Shown here piece by piece: positions 15,651 through 23,665 of a DNA stretch of 64,000 nt. How positions within the stretch are numbered: position 1 is the first letter of the stretch; every line of letters starts with the position of its first letter. Origin of the DNA: Pseudomonadota bacterium (GTDB taxonomy: Bacteria; Pseudomonadota; Alphaproteobacteria; UBA2136; UBA6156); NCBI GenBank assembly GCA_016125035.1, contig WGMN01000004.1:1-64000 (forward strand). Reading direction: 5' to 3'. The position numbers and the translations under genes are program-made. The notes beneath the pieces are model-generated. The model made no database searches and was not told where the DNA came from. It was given only the letters and a program-made list of their open reading frames with translations.

Positions 15651-17456
15651 ATGTATGATGTGAAGGTTGACTATTCCCGTGACAGCTTGCTGACGGATTT
15701 TGGCAAGGCGACCCTGGCGGACCGTTACCTGCTGCCCAATGAAGGGCCCCAAGATGCATTTGCCCGCGTGGCCAAGGCCTATGCCGACAACGCCGAGCAC
15801 GCCCAGCGTCTTTATGATTATATGAGCCATTTGTGGTTTGTGCCCGCCACCCCGGTGCTGGCCAACGGCGGAGCCACCCGCGCGTTGCCGATCAGCTGCT
15901 TTTTGAATGAAGTGACTGACTCTATGGGTGGTATTACCGGCACGTGGAACGAGAACATTGCCATCTCGGCCAACGGTGGGGGTATCGGCACCAACTGGAG
16001 CCAGGTGCGCAGCATCGGCGAAAAAGTGGGGATTAAAGGCAAGACCACCGGCATTGTGCCCTTTATTGTGGTGCAAGACGCCATGACCCGCGCCATTGAC
16101 CAGGGCAGCCAGCGCCGGGGTGCCGCCGCGGTGTATTTGGATGTGACCCACCCGGAGATTGAAGAGTTTATTGAAATTCGCCGCCCCACAGGTGGCGACC
16201 CCAAGCGCAAGGCTTTGTATCTGCACAACGCGGTGGTGATCAACGATGCCTTTATGCATGCGGTGGAAAAAGACGAGCTTTATGACCTAAAGAGCCCCAA
16301 GACCGGCGCGGTGATCAAGCAGGCCAAGGCGCGGGATATTTGGATCCGCATTCTGACCAGCCGCATTGAGACCGGCGAGCCGTATATCCTTTACATTGAT
16401 AATGTGAACAAGGCGTTGCCGGAATTCCAGCGCAAGGCGGGCCTGAGCGTGCGCATGAGCAACCTGTGCAGCGAAATTGTGCTGCCCACCGGCATTGACC
16501 AGTATGGCAAGGAGCGCACCGCGGTGTGCTGCCTTTCCAGCGTTAACCTGGAGAAGTTTGAGGAATGGAGCCAGGACCCGGTGTTTATTGAAGACCTTAT
16601 GCGGTATCTGGACAATATTTTGCAGGACTTTATTGACCGTGCGCCCGAAACCATGGAGCGCGCCCGCTACAGCGCCATGCGTGAGCGCAGCGTGGGGTTG
16701 GGGGCGATGGGCTTCCACAGCTTTTTGCAGAGCAAGAACATCCCGTTTGAGAGCGTGATGGCCAAGGTTTGGAACAAGAAGATGTTCAAATTTATTAAGG
16801 AAGGTGCTGACCGCGCCAGCGTGAAGCTGGCCGAAGAGCGTGGGCCCTGCCCGGATGCCGCCGAAATGCTGGTGAAGGAGCGCTTCAGCCACAAGATTGC
16901 GATCGCGCCCAATGCCAGCAGCAGCATTTATTGCGGCAATGCCAGCCCGGGAATTGAGCCCTTCCCCAGCAACAGCTACAACCACAAGACCTTGGAAGGC
17001 ACCTTTAACGTGCGCAACAAGTACCTGAAGGCGGTGCTGCAAAAATATGGCCGCGACGACGAAGAGACCTGGACCAGCATTACCGTCAACAGCGGTGGTG
17101 TGATGCACCTGGACTTTTTGACCGACGAGGAAAAGGATGTGTTCAAGACCGCGTTTGAGCTGGATCAGCGCTGGATTGTGGAGCACGCCGCCGACCGCGC
17201 GCCTTATATTTGCCAGTCGCAATCGCTGAACCTGTTCTTGCCCGCTGATGTGCACAAGCGCGACCTGCACATGCTGCACTACATGGCGTGGAAAAAAGGT
17301 GTGAAGAGCCTTTACTACTGCCGCAGCAAGAGCTTGCAGCGTGCCGAGGTGGTGAGCATGCCGCAGCAGGGCACCAAGGTGGCCCAGGCCGTGGCGCTGA
17401 AGGCCACCGGCACCGATGGCCCCGGCAAGTACGAGGAATGTTTGGCCTGCCAGTAG
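15651..17456 (+). CDS. nrdA: Ribonucleoside-diphosphate reductase, large (alpha) subunit, class Ia
   Basis: A 601-residue NrdA that reduces ribonucleotides to deoxyribonucleotides with NrdB. The catalytic barrel carries the active-site Cys/Asn/Glu region (RMSNLCSEIVLP) and the radical-transfer tyrosines near the C-terminus (SLYYCRSKS). The tail ends CLACQ, the C-x-x-C pair that is re-reduced by thioredoxin or glutaredoxin. The N-terminal ATP-cone of longer NrdA proteins is absent, so allosteric activity control by dATP through a cone is not expected. AGAGAGG lies 8 bases before the ATG. An NrdR box upstream implies NrdR repression. Confidence 0.97.
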   Translation: MYDVKVDYSRDSLLTDFGKATLADRYLLPNEGPQDAFARVAKAYADNAEHAQRLYDYMSHLWFVPATPVLANGGATRALPISCFLNEVTDSMGGITGTWNENIAISANGGGIGTNWSQVRSIGEKVGIKGKTTGIVPFIVVQDAMTRAIDQGSQRRGAAAVYLDVTHPEIEEFIEIRRPTGGDPKRKALYLHNAVVINDAFMHAVEKDELYDLKSPKTGAVIKQAKARDIWIRILTSRIETGEPYILYIDNVNKALPEFQRKAGLSVRMSNLCSEIVLPTGIDQYGKERTAVCCLSSVNLEKFEEWSQDPVFIEDLMRYLDNILQDFIDRAPETMERARYSAMRERSVGLGAMGFHSFLQSKNIPFESVMAKVWNKKMFKFIKEGADRASVKLAEERGPCPDAAEMLVKERFSHKIAIAPNASSSIYCGNASPGIEPFPSNSYNHKTLEGTFNVRNKYLKAVLQKYGRDDEETWTSITVNSGGVMHLDFLTDEEKDVFKTAFELDQRWIVEHAADRAPYICQSQSLNLFLPADVHKRDLHMLHYMAWKKGVKSLYYCRSKSLQRAEVVSMPQQGTKVAQAVALKATGTDGPGKYEECLACQ

Positions 17457-17552
17457 GCGGCAAGGAATTTCGGGCTGGCCAGTTAGGCCGGTACGGAGAG
17501 GGGAAGCCGGCGTGCCAAGTAGGTGGCGACGGCTGAAAACAAGGGGGGCGTC

Positions 17553-18722
17553 ATGACGACAAACGTCATTAACTTTGAGCCCGCGGCCGTGCGTGTTGGA
17601 AGACAGGCGGCCGTGAAGAAACATGTAATGGAGGGAAGTACGATGCCGAATTTGATGGAAGAAAAAGTGGGTTATAAGCCTTTTGGCTACCCCTGGGCTT
17701 ATGAGGCGTGGTTGCAGCAGCAGCGCATCCACTGGCTGCCGGAAGAGATACCGATGGCCGATGACGTGAAGGACTGGAACACCAAGCTGAACCCGGCGGA
17801 AAAGAACCTGCTGACCCAAATTTTCCGCTTCTTCACCCAGAGCGATGTGGAAGTGAACGGCGCGTATTTGAAGTACTTCACCCAGGTGTTCAAGCCCACC
17901 GAAGTGCTGATGATGATGAACAGCTTTGCCAACATGGAAACCGTGCACATTGCCGCCTACAGCCACTTGCTGGATACCATCGGCATGCCGGAGACCGAGT
18001 ATTCCGCCTTTATGGAATACGGCGAGATGAAGGACAAATACGACTTTTTGCACAGCGTGAACGTGAACGACAAGCACAGCATTGCCGTGGCGATGGCGAT
18101 TTTTGCCGCGTTTACCGAGGGTTTGAGCCTGTTTGCCAGCTTTGCGATGCTGATGAACTTTCCGCGCTTTAACAAGATGAAAGGCATGGGCCAGGTTGTG
18201 ACCTGGAGTGTGCGTGACGAGACTTTGCACGTGCAGAGCATGATTAAGCTTTTCAATACTTTCATCCATGAAAACAAAGAGATTTGGACGCCCAAGCTGA
18301 AGAAGGAAATCACCGACGCCTGCAAGCGGGTGGTGGAGATGGAGGACAAGTTTATTGACCTCGCCTTTGAAATGGGGCCGGTGGAGGGTATGACCGCCGC
18401 CGATGTGCAGGGGTACATCCGCTTTATTGCCGACCGCCGGTTGCGCAGTTTGAACCTGGAGCCGATCTACAATACGGACAAAAACCCGTTGCCGTGGATG
18501 GACTTAATGCTGAATGCCGATGAGCATGCCAACTTCTTTGAGCAGCGTGCCACCGAGTACGCCAAGGCCGCTACCCGAGGCACCTGGGACGAGGCTTTTA
18601 GCGCCATGCTGGAGACCAGCACCGAGGAAACCGCGGTGAGCCCGGTGAATAACCAGCCGTGGGAAGAGAGTAAAATGGCTAACCGGTTCAAGGAGTTACA
18701 AGACCAGTTTGGCAAAGCCTAA
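17553..18722 (+). CDS. nrdB: Ribonucleoside-diphosphate reductase, small (beta) subunit
   Basis: The R2 subunit that holds the di-iron/tyrosyl radical. The iron ligands and radical Tyr fit the canonical spacing: Asp in FTQSDVEV, E-x2-H-x3-Y in METVHIAAYSH (Tyr present), Glu in FTEGLSL, and E-x2-H in VRDETLHVQ. The start is uncertain. GTG 17523 is in the ORF track. ATG 17553 (AAGGGGGG upstream) gives MTTNVINFEP. ATG 17643 has an ideal GGAGG eight bases upstream and gives MPNLMEEKVGYKPF. The last is closest to shorter R2 proteins. It lies 97 bases after nrdA in the same transcript, and a terminator follows. Confidence 0.96.
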   Translation: MTTNVINFEPAAVRVGRQAAVKKHVMEGSTMPNLMEEKVGYKPFGYPWAYEAWLQQQRIHWLPEEIPMADDVKDWNTKLNPAEKNLLTQIFRFFTQSDVEVNGAYLKYFTQVFKPTEVLMMMNSFANMETVHIAAYSHLLDTIGMPETEYSAFMEYGEMKDKYDFLHSVNVNDKHSIAVAMAIFAAFTEGLSLFASFAMLMNFPRFNKMKGMGQVVTWSVRDETLHVQSMIKLFNTFIHENKEIWTPKLKKEITDACKRVVEMEDKFIDLAFEMGPVEGMTAADVQGYIRFIADRRLRSLNLEPIYNTDKNPLPWMDLMLNADEHANFFEQRATEYAKAATRGTWDEAFSAMLETSTEETAVSPVNNQPWEESKMANRFKELQDQFGKA

Positions 18723-18732
18723 GGTTGAAAGC

Positions 18733-18758
18733 AAAAAGGGGCCTGCGGGCCCCTTTTT
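18733..18758 (+). terminator. Terminator after nrdB
   Basis: AAAAAGGGGCC and GGCCCCTTTTT form a stem around TGCG. It is 11 bases after the nrdB stop and separates nrdAB from trmD. Confidence 0.9.
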
Positions 18759-18804
18759 GCGGGCTGTGCTTGACGGGGCGGTAGGTATGTGGCAAGGCGT
18801 TGAT

Positions 18805-19491
18805 ATGGCTTATAAAGTGACGGTGTTGACGTTGTTCCCCGAGGTGTTTCCCGGGGTGCTGGGGCATAGTGTGGTGGGGCGGGCGGCCAAGAGCGGGATT
18901 TGGGGTTTAGATGTTGTAAACATTCGTGATTTTGCGGAGGATAAGCACAAGACGGTGGATGATACGCCCTATGGTGGTGGCGCCGGGATGGTGATGCGGC
19001 CGGATATTGTGGCCAAAGCGATAAGATTTGCCAAAGAGCGGCAAAAAGGGGCAAAAGTTGTTTATATGGCGCCGGTTGGGCAGAGGTTTGTGCAAAAAAC
19101 CGCGCGTGAGTTTGCCAGTGATGACAAGGGCTTGATTGTGCTCTGTGGGCATTATGAGGGGATTGACGAGCGGGTGGTGGAAAGCGAAGTAGATATGGTG
19201 GTGAGTTTGGGCGACTTTGTGCTTTCCGGCGGAGAAAATGCGGCTTTTTGCGTGGTGGATGCGGTGGTGCGTCTGCTGCCCGGCGTGCTGGGGGCCGAGG
19301 CCAGTTTGCATGAGGAAAGCTTTGATATTATTGATGAAAGTGGCGGGGCGCTGGTGGAGTACCCACACTATACGCGCCCGGCAGTGTGGGAGGGCAGGGC
19401 GGTGCCGGAGGTATTAACCAACGGAAATCATGCGGAAATTGCCAAGTGGCGGCTGGCGCAGGCGAAGGTGCGCACGGCCAAGCGGCGCTAA
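18805..19491 (+). CDS. trmD: tRNA (guanine-37 N1)-methyltransferase TrmD
   Basis: A 228-residue TrmD. It methylates G37 next to the anticodon using S-adenosylmethionine through the SPOUT knot fold. Seen motifs are DDTPYGGGAGM, the knot LCGHYEGIDERV, LGDFVLSGGE and PHYTRP near the C-terminal arm. The ORF track starts at 18709, but that N-terminus overlaps nrdB and the terminator. The homologous start is MAYKVTVLTLFPEVFPG at 18805. Its usual partners rpsP and rimM are not upstream, and rplS is 2.9 kb downstream with three genes in between. Confidence 0.96.
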   Translation: MAYKVTVLTLFPEVFPGVLGHSVVGRAAKSGIWGLDVVNIRDFAEDKHKTVDDTPYGGGAGMVMRPDIVAKAIRFAKERQKGAKVVYMAPVGQRFVQKTAREFASDDKGLIVLCGHYEGIDERVVESEVDMVVSLGDFVLSGGENAAFCVVDAVVRLLPGVLGAEASLHEESFDIIDESGGALVEYPHYTRPAVWEGRAVPEVLTNGNHAEIAKWRLAQAKVRTAKRR

Positions 19492-19932
19492 AAAACGGTG
19501 GATTTCTGCGGGGCTGCGGCGGGTTTTTCGGCCCGTTGATTTTGTTGGGGAAAGGGGCGGCAAAAAGCGGCGAAATGCTGCTGAAGGCTGCGGCGCGGTG
19601 CAAAAAGAGGGGGGTGGGTTGCCGCGTGGGCGGCGGAAAGCGGCAAGCGGCGGCAAAAGGGGGCGGCGGGTGGTGAGAGGGCCGGTTGGGGGGCGACACG
19701 CGTGCGCCCCCGGTGAAGGGGGCGCGGCGGTTTTGGCGTGGCCCGGGGTCAGGCAGGCGGGGGATGGGGTGGCCTTCCAGCACGGTGGCGAGGGAGGGGC
19801 GGCGCGTTGCAGAGGAGGGCAAGACGATTGTTGATGTATACGGGTTGTGGTACAGAGGGAGGAACGGCCCCCTCGGCGAGGGGTGGTTGCACCTGCATGA
19901 CCTGTTCTTACACGTACCCTGGAGGTTAGGAG
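19492..19932. other. GC-rich intergenic region with short repeats
   Basis: A 441-base gap between trmD and the next gene. It contains an AGCGGCGAAATGCTGCTG copy (19566) of a short repeat found in cheA and fliK, further AAGCGGC runs, and no convincing ORF; the track ORFs here are low-complexity. A promoter for 19933 must lie near its right end. Confidence 0.5.
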
Positions 19933-20535
19933 ATGAGCCAGACGAACGCACTTACCGTGGTGGCCGAAAGTGCCGCCAACGACTTGCCGCCGCTGAAGAT
20001 CGGCGCCGCGCAGATTTTGGTGGGTGCCCACCATATCAAGATCGAGAAAGAGGCGATGCAGAGGGTGTTGAACCATCTGCTGAATGGCGCCATTCCATCC
20101 GAAAAATATTCCTGCTTCGGCAACTATGTGAATATTGCCGAACACAGCTTTGGGCGGAGCTTTTCGTACGGTTCTGCAACCACCGCCCACGTGCTGATGA
20201 TGTTTGAGCATATGCGCTGTGCGCCGGACGAGATGGTCGAGCTGCTGGCTTGCGGCGCGGCGGTGGGGTTGTTTCATCTCACGGCGAACATGAACTACGA
20301 CAGCAAGCGCGAAACCGACCCCTACTGGGAATGGGCGAAAGCGGTTGGTCATATCCACATTCCGCAAGGCCGCTACAGCTTTGAAGTGACGGCCAAAGAC
20401 CTGACGTTTGCGCGTATTACAGCCACCAAGCTGGTTTGGCATCCGGCACGGGCGGGGGTGGGGCTGGAGAAAGAGATTACCCAACTGCCCGTGGAGCTGG
20501 TGGCGACCAGTAATTACGGCTACGGCGGCGATTGA
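19933..20535 (+). CDS. Protein of unknown function
   Basis: A 200-residue soluble protein of mixed alpha/beta composition with no signal peptide. It contains several His and Cys residues (EHSFGRSF, FEHMRC, GLFHLT), but I recognise no motif. GGAGG lies 7 bases before the ATG, a strong site. A hairpin follows after 26 bases. Confidence 0.65.
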   Translation: MSQTNALTVVAESAANDLPPLKIGAAQILVGAHHIKIEKEAMQRVLNHLLNGAIPSEKYSCFGNYVNIAEHSFGRSFSYGSATTAHVLMMFEHMRCAPDEMVELLACGAAVGLFHLTANMNYDSKRETDPYWEWAKAVGHIHIPQGRYSFEVTAKDLTFARITATKLVWHPARAGVGLEKEITQLPVELVATSNYGYGGD

Positions 20536-20561
20536 GCTGCCAGCCGTGCAACGAACGGCAC

Positions 20562-20586
20562 ATGCCCCGGCTTTAGGCCGGGGCAT
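20562..20586 (+). terminator. Hairpin after the unknown gene
   Basis: ATGCCCCGGC and GCCGGGGCAT form a perfect 10-bp stem with TTTAG loop. There is no T-run, so a weak or factor-assisted terminator is likely. Confidence 0.6.
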
Positions 20587-20620
20587 TGTGTTGGCTGAGG
20601 GTTGGCTCCATGCTGGGGCG

Positions 20621-21594
20621 ATGGATAAAGTGCCCGTACCGGATGTGAAGACCCTGTTGCTGGAGCGGTGGCGCAGCGGCAGCAGGCCCGGTGCGCGCAA
20701 GGACCCGTGGGTGTTGGCGGTGATCACCGAGGGGGGGCATTAAAAGGTGTGAAGCCCGCCGCCTTTGCCGCGCGGCTGGAGGCCGAGGGGCTTGGCGGTT
20801 GTGTGGACATGTGGGGCGGCAGTTCTTCCGGTGGCATCAACATGGCTTTTGCCGCCGCCGGGTGCATGGGCTTGGGGGTGGAGGCTTATCTGGAGGCCCT
20901 GGGCCCGCGCGGGTTCTTCAATGACGGCAGGAGCCGGCGGTTTATTGACATCTGGCGCTTTGGCCGCGGGCAGGTGATGGATGTGGAAGGCATGGTGGAG
21001 GTGGTGTTCCGCCAGGTGAAGCGCCTGAACTTTGCGGCGCTTGCCGCCAGCCCGGTGCCGGTGTGGGTGACCGCCACCGAGCGGGGTGGCGCCCTGCGTG
21101 TGTTGCGTCTGGACGGCCGGGGAGAGGCTGAGGTTTGCGCCGCCCTGAAGGACACCGGGCGGATACCGTGGGTGGGGCATCCGGTGGGGGATGCCAGTGT
21201 GCTGTGGGACGGCGGACTGGCGCCGCACGCCAATATGCCGCTGGACGTGGCGCGGGAGCTGGGCGCCACCCATGTGCTGGCGTTGTGCGCCGGCGATGGG
21301 CGGTCTTCCACCCCCGGCAAAGCCCTGCTGGACCGGCTGGTGGGGCTGGCGATGGGCAGGCGCATGCCCGAGTTGCGCCGCGCGCTGCGTGCCCGCTACG
21401 CCTGGGGCGAAGAAGTGGAAGCCAGGCTGCGCGGCGACCCCACCGTGCTGCCGGTGCTGCTGGAGGGGTATCATCTGGCCTCGGGTGAGCAGAATACGGC
21501 CAAAATGCGCGCGGCGGCGCTGGCGGCGTGGGCGCATATGGGAGAGGTGCTGGGGCTGCCGCCGTTGGCCGCGCCGCAGCGGTGGCAGGGGTGA
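20621..21594 (+). pseudogene. Patatin-like phospholipase, frameshifted at a G7 run
   Basis: A patatin-family serine lipase in two frames. Frame one (ATG 20621) gives MDKVPVPDVKTLLLERW, then VLAVITEGG, and stops at 20743. The other frame continues LKGVKPAAFAARLEAEGLGG, then the nucleophile motif GGSSSGGIN and the catalytic Asp motif DGG (WDGGLAPHANMPLD). The frames meet at seven G (20731-20737). Eight G would give one ~325-residue protein with an EGGALKG oxyanion-type loop. It could be a true pseudogene, a sequencing error, or a slippery-site frameshift. The coding sequence after the shift is intact and not decayed. Confidence 0.8.
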
Positions 21595-21693
21595 AACGCG
21601 AACGCGCGCCGGGTTCCCCGGCTTTAAAGTTTATATACTACATATGCTTAGATGTGTCAGGCGGGAGGGGAGCGGGGTGGGGTATAAGGGATC

Positions 21694-22242
21694 ATGAAAA
21701 ACCATCTTTGCAAGGCGGTATGCGCGGCTTTTTTAGTAGGGCTGCTGGTGCCGGGTATGGCGGCAGCGGCCGAGCTTTCTGCCGAGGGCGCGGCGGCGAT
21801 TAAAGGCAAGGACCGCCCCGGTCGCGTGCCGATTTGCGGTGTGGATATTAAAGATGACGGCAAGCAGGTGTGTGAGCACGTGCAGTGGTGGTTGTGGAAG
21901 GGGACGAAAATAAACCTCCAGGGCCGTGACCCGGCGGATGTGGCAGCTGAGATGAAAACCATTGACCAAAACCAGAACTACCAGCTTACCCAGCCTGCCA
22001 AGTATTGGCAGGAGCTTGAGATTGCAACACAGCGTGCGCAGGGGACATCTGTCGCCGCCCCAAGGGCAGAGGATATGAATATGGAGCAGACAGATGCGGC
22101 CACGGACCCCTTTGCCGCCGCGGCGGCCCCGCCGCCCGCGGAGGGCTTTAATGATACGGCGCGCATGGCTGTCCAAGACCAGGTTGACCCCCACACCTTG
22201 CAGGCACCTGTGTTTGCGCCAGAGACAAAAGGCAGGCGTTAA
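21694..22242 (+). CDS. Secreted protein of unknown function
   Basis: A 182-residue protein with a signal peptide (about 1-26, cleavage near AAAA-EL), a mature part with two Cys ([21 protein letters not shown]) that may form a disulfide, and a disordered Ala/Pro-rich tail. The family is unknown. AAGGGA stands 4 bases before the ATG. The region before it (21620-21645) is AT-rich and may hold its promoter. It is followed by a terminator. Confidence 0.65.
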   Translation: MKNHLCKAVCAAFLVGLLVPGMAAAAELSAEGAAAIKGKDRPGRVPICGVDIKDDGKQVCEHVQWWLWKGTKINLQGRDPADVAAEMKTIDQNQNYQLTQPAKYWQELEIATQRAQGTSVAAPRAEDMNMEQTDAATDPFAAAAAPPPAEGFNDTARMAVQDQVDPHTLQAPVFAPETKGRR

Positions 22243-22273
22243 GCCCTTTGCCAAAGCCAGAAAAAGCAAAATT

Positions 22274-22293
22274 GGGGCGGGAGCCCCTTTTTT
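22274..22293 (+). terminator. Terminator before rplS
   Basis: GGGGC, loop GGGA, GCCCC, then six T. It lies 32 bases after the stop at 22242. Confidence 0.8.
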
Positions 22294-22372
22294 GCGGGCA
22301 GAGGGGCTGAAAAGGGCTTGCGGCGGGGGGGAGGATGGGGTATTGGGTGGCCTGAATTTAAGGAGCACGGTT

Positions 22373-22831
22373 ATGGATATTATCGCCCGGTTGAACCAGG
22401 AAACCATCGGCAAGGCCGCCAAATTGCCCGCTTTTGCCGTGGGCGACACCCTGAAGGTGTTTGTGCGCGTGACGGAAGGCGACAAGACCCGTTTGCAGGC
22501 TTTTGAAGGCCTGTGCATTGCCAAGCACAATGATTCCATCGGATCCTCCTTCACCGTGCGCAAGATGAGCTTTGGCGAAGGTGTGGAGCGTGTGTTCCCG
22601 CTGTTCAGCCCTGTGATCGACCACGTTGACGTGCTGCGCAAGGGCGATGTGCGTCGCGGCAAGTTGTACTACCTGCGTGGGTTGACCGGCAAGGCTGCCC
22701 GTATTAGCGAAAAAGCCCGTGTGTTTGGTCTGGCCGCCAACGAAGGCGATGTGGCCAGTGCTGCTGATATGCCTGAGGAAGCGGCTGCTCCGGTAGAAAT
22801 GCCGGCGGCTGAAGCCCAGCCCAGCGCGTAA
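22373..22831 (+). CDS. rplS: 50S ribosomal protein L19
   Basis: A 152-residue L19, located at the 30S-50S interface. The core (about 1-120) is typical: [38 protein letters not shown]. The last ~30 residues are an acidic Ala/Pro tail, longer than in E. coli (115 residues) but common in alphaproteobacteria. AAGGAG lies 8 bases before the ATG at 22373; the longer ORF in the track (22094) is not used. A terminator follows after 14 bases. Confidence 0.96.
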   Translation: MDIIARLNQETIGKAAKLPAFAVGDTLKVFVRVTEGDKTRLQAFEGLCIAKHNDSIGSSFTVRKMSFGEGVERVFPLFSPVIDHVDVLRKGDVRRGKLYYLRGLTGKAARISEKARVFGLAANEGDVASAADMPEEAAAPVEMPAAEAQPSA

Positions 22832-22845
22832 GCGGAGAAGACTTT

Positions 22846-22875
22846 AAAGGGCGCCTGCGGGCGCCCTTTGTTTTT
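22846..22875 (+). terminator. Terminator after rplS
   Basis: AAAGGGCGCC and GGCGCCCTTT form a perfect 10-bp stem around TGCG, then GTTTTT. Confidence 0.92.
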
Positions 22876-22972
22876 GCCCGGGGCTTACGGTGAGGTTGCG
22901 GCGGCTTAAAGCTTTAGCGCAGGCCCGTTTTTTGGTGGGCGGAAAGGGCCGCCTTGCGGTAGGATGGTGACC

Positions 22973-23665
22973 ATGCGGGGGGAAGCCACTTTGGCCAGCA
23001 TTTCAAGTTTGCAAAACGCGGCGTTGCTGCTGGATCTGCACGCCGCAGGCGTGCATGCCGAGTTGGGCGAAGTGCCCTTTGACTGGCTGGCGGTGAGGAG
23101 CACGGCGCCAGGCATCCAGCCAGCCAGGAAGGTAGAGGCGGCGCAGGTGGAACAGCCCGCCCGCGCGGTGGTGCCGGTGTTGCCGCGGGCGGAAAAACAA
23201 TTGGCGGCGGCGAGGGTACCCTCTGCCCGCGTGGCGCCGGTGGCCGATGCCAAAGTGTGGGTGGAAGGCCAGGGTGGCGGGTTGGTGCTGGTGGTGCACG
23301 GGCCGGGAATTGTTACCGGCCGCGCGCGCGAGTTGCTGGGCCGCATGTTGAAGGCCGCCGGCGTGGATGAGGCCGAAGGGGCCACCGCCTGGGTGGGCTG
23401 TGCGGGGGCCTGCAAGGGGGAGGATCTGGCCGCCGCGTTGAAGGCCCTGGCCCCCCAGCGCGTGCTGGTGCTGGGGCAGACCATTCTGGGCCACTGGCTG
23501 GGCAAGAGTTTGGGCGTGGAAGGCTGGCAGGCGGCGAAAACACAGCTTGCCGGGTGTGAGGGTGCGCGGGTGGGAGTGACTTACCCCCCCGATCTGTTGC
23601 TGGCGCAGCCTTTGTTCAAGCGTTTGGCGTGGCAGCATTTGCAGGCCTGGATGGAGGCCGCGTGA
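22973..23665 (+). CDS. Degenerate family-4-like uracil-DNA glycosylase
   Basis: About 230 residues. The N-terminus (LLLDLHAAGVHAELGEVPFDWL) and C-terminus (VGVTYPPDLLLAQPLFKRLAWQHLQ) follow the layout of alphaproteobacterial family-4 uracil-DNA glycosylases, and GRARELLGRMLKAAGV matches their G-R-A-G-x-L-L-x-x-M-L helix. The expected GEAPG-x-x-E-D active-site loop is replaced by VHGPGIVTG, the conserved His of the HPS motif is Pro (YPPD), and the Fe-S cysteines are missing. It is therefore probably a non-catalytic relative. Its stop overlaps the slt start (TGATG), so the two are coupled. The ATG at 22973 is preferred over 22964. Confidence 0.7.
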   Translation: MRGEATLASISSLQNAALLLDLHAAGVHAELGEVPFDWLAVRSTAPGIQPARKVEAAQVEQPARAVVPVLPRAEKQLAAARVPSARVAPVADAKVWVEGQGGGLVLVVHGPGIVTGRARELLGRMLKAAGVDEAEGATAWVGCAGACKGEDLAAALKALAPQRVLVLGQTILGHWLGKSLGVEGWQAAKTQLAGCEGARVGVTYPPDLLLAQPLFKRLAWQHLQAWMEAA

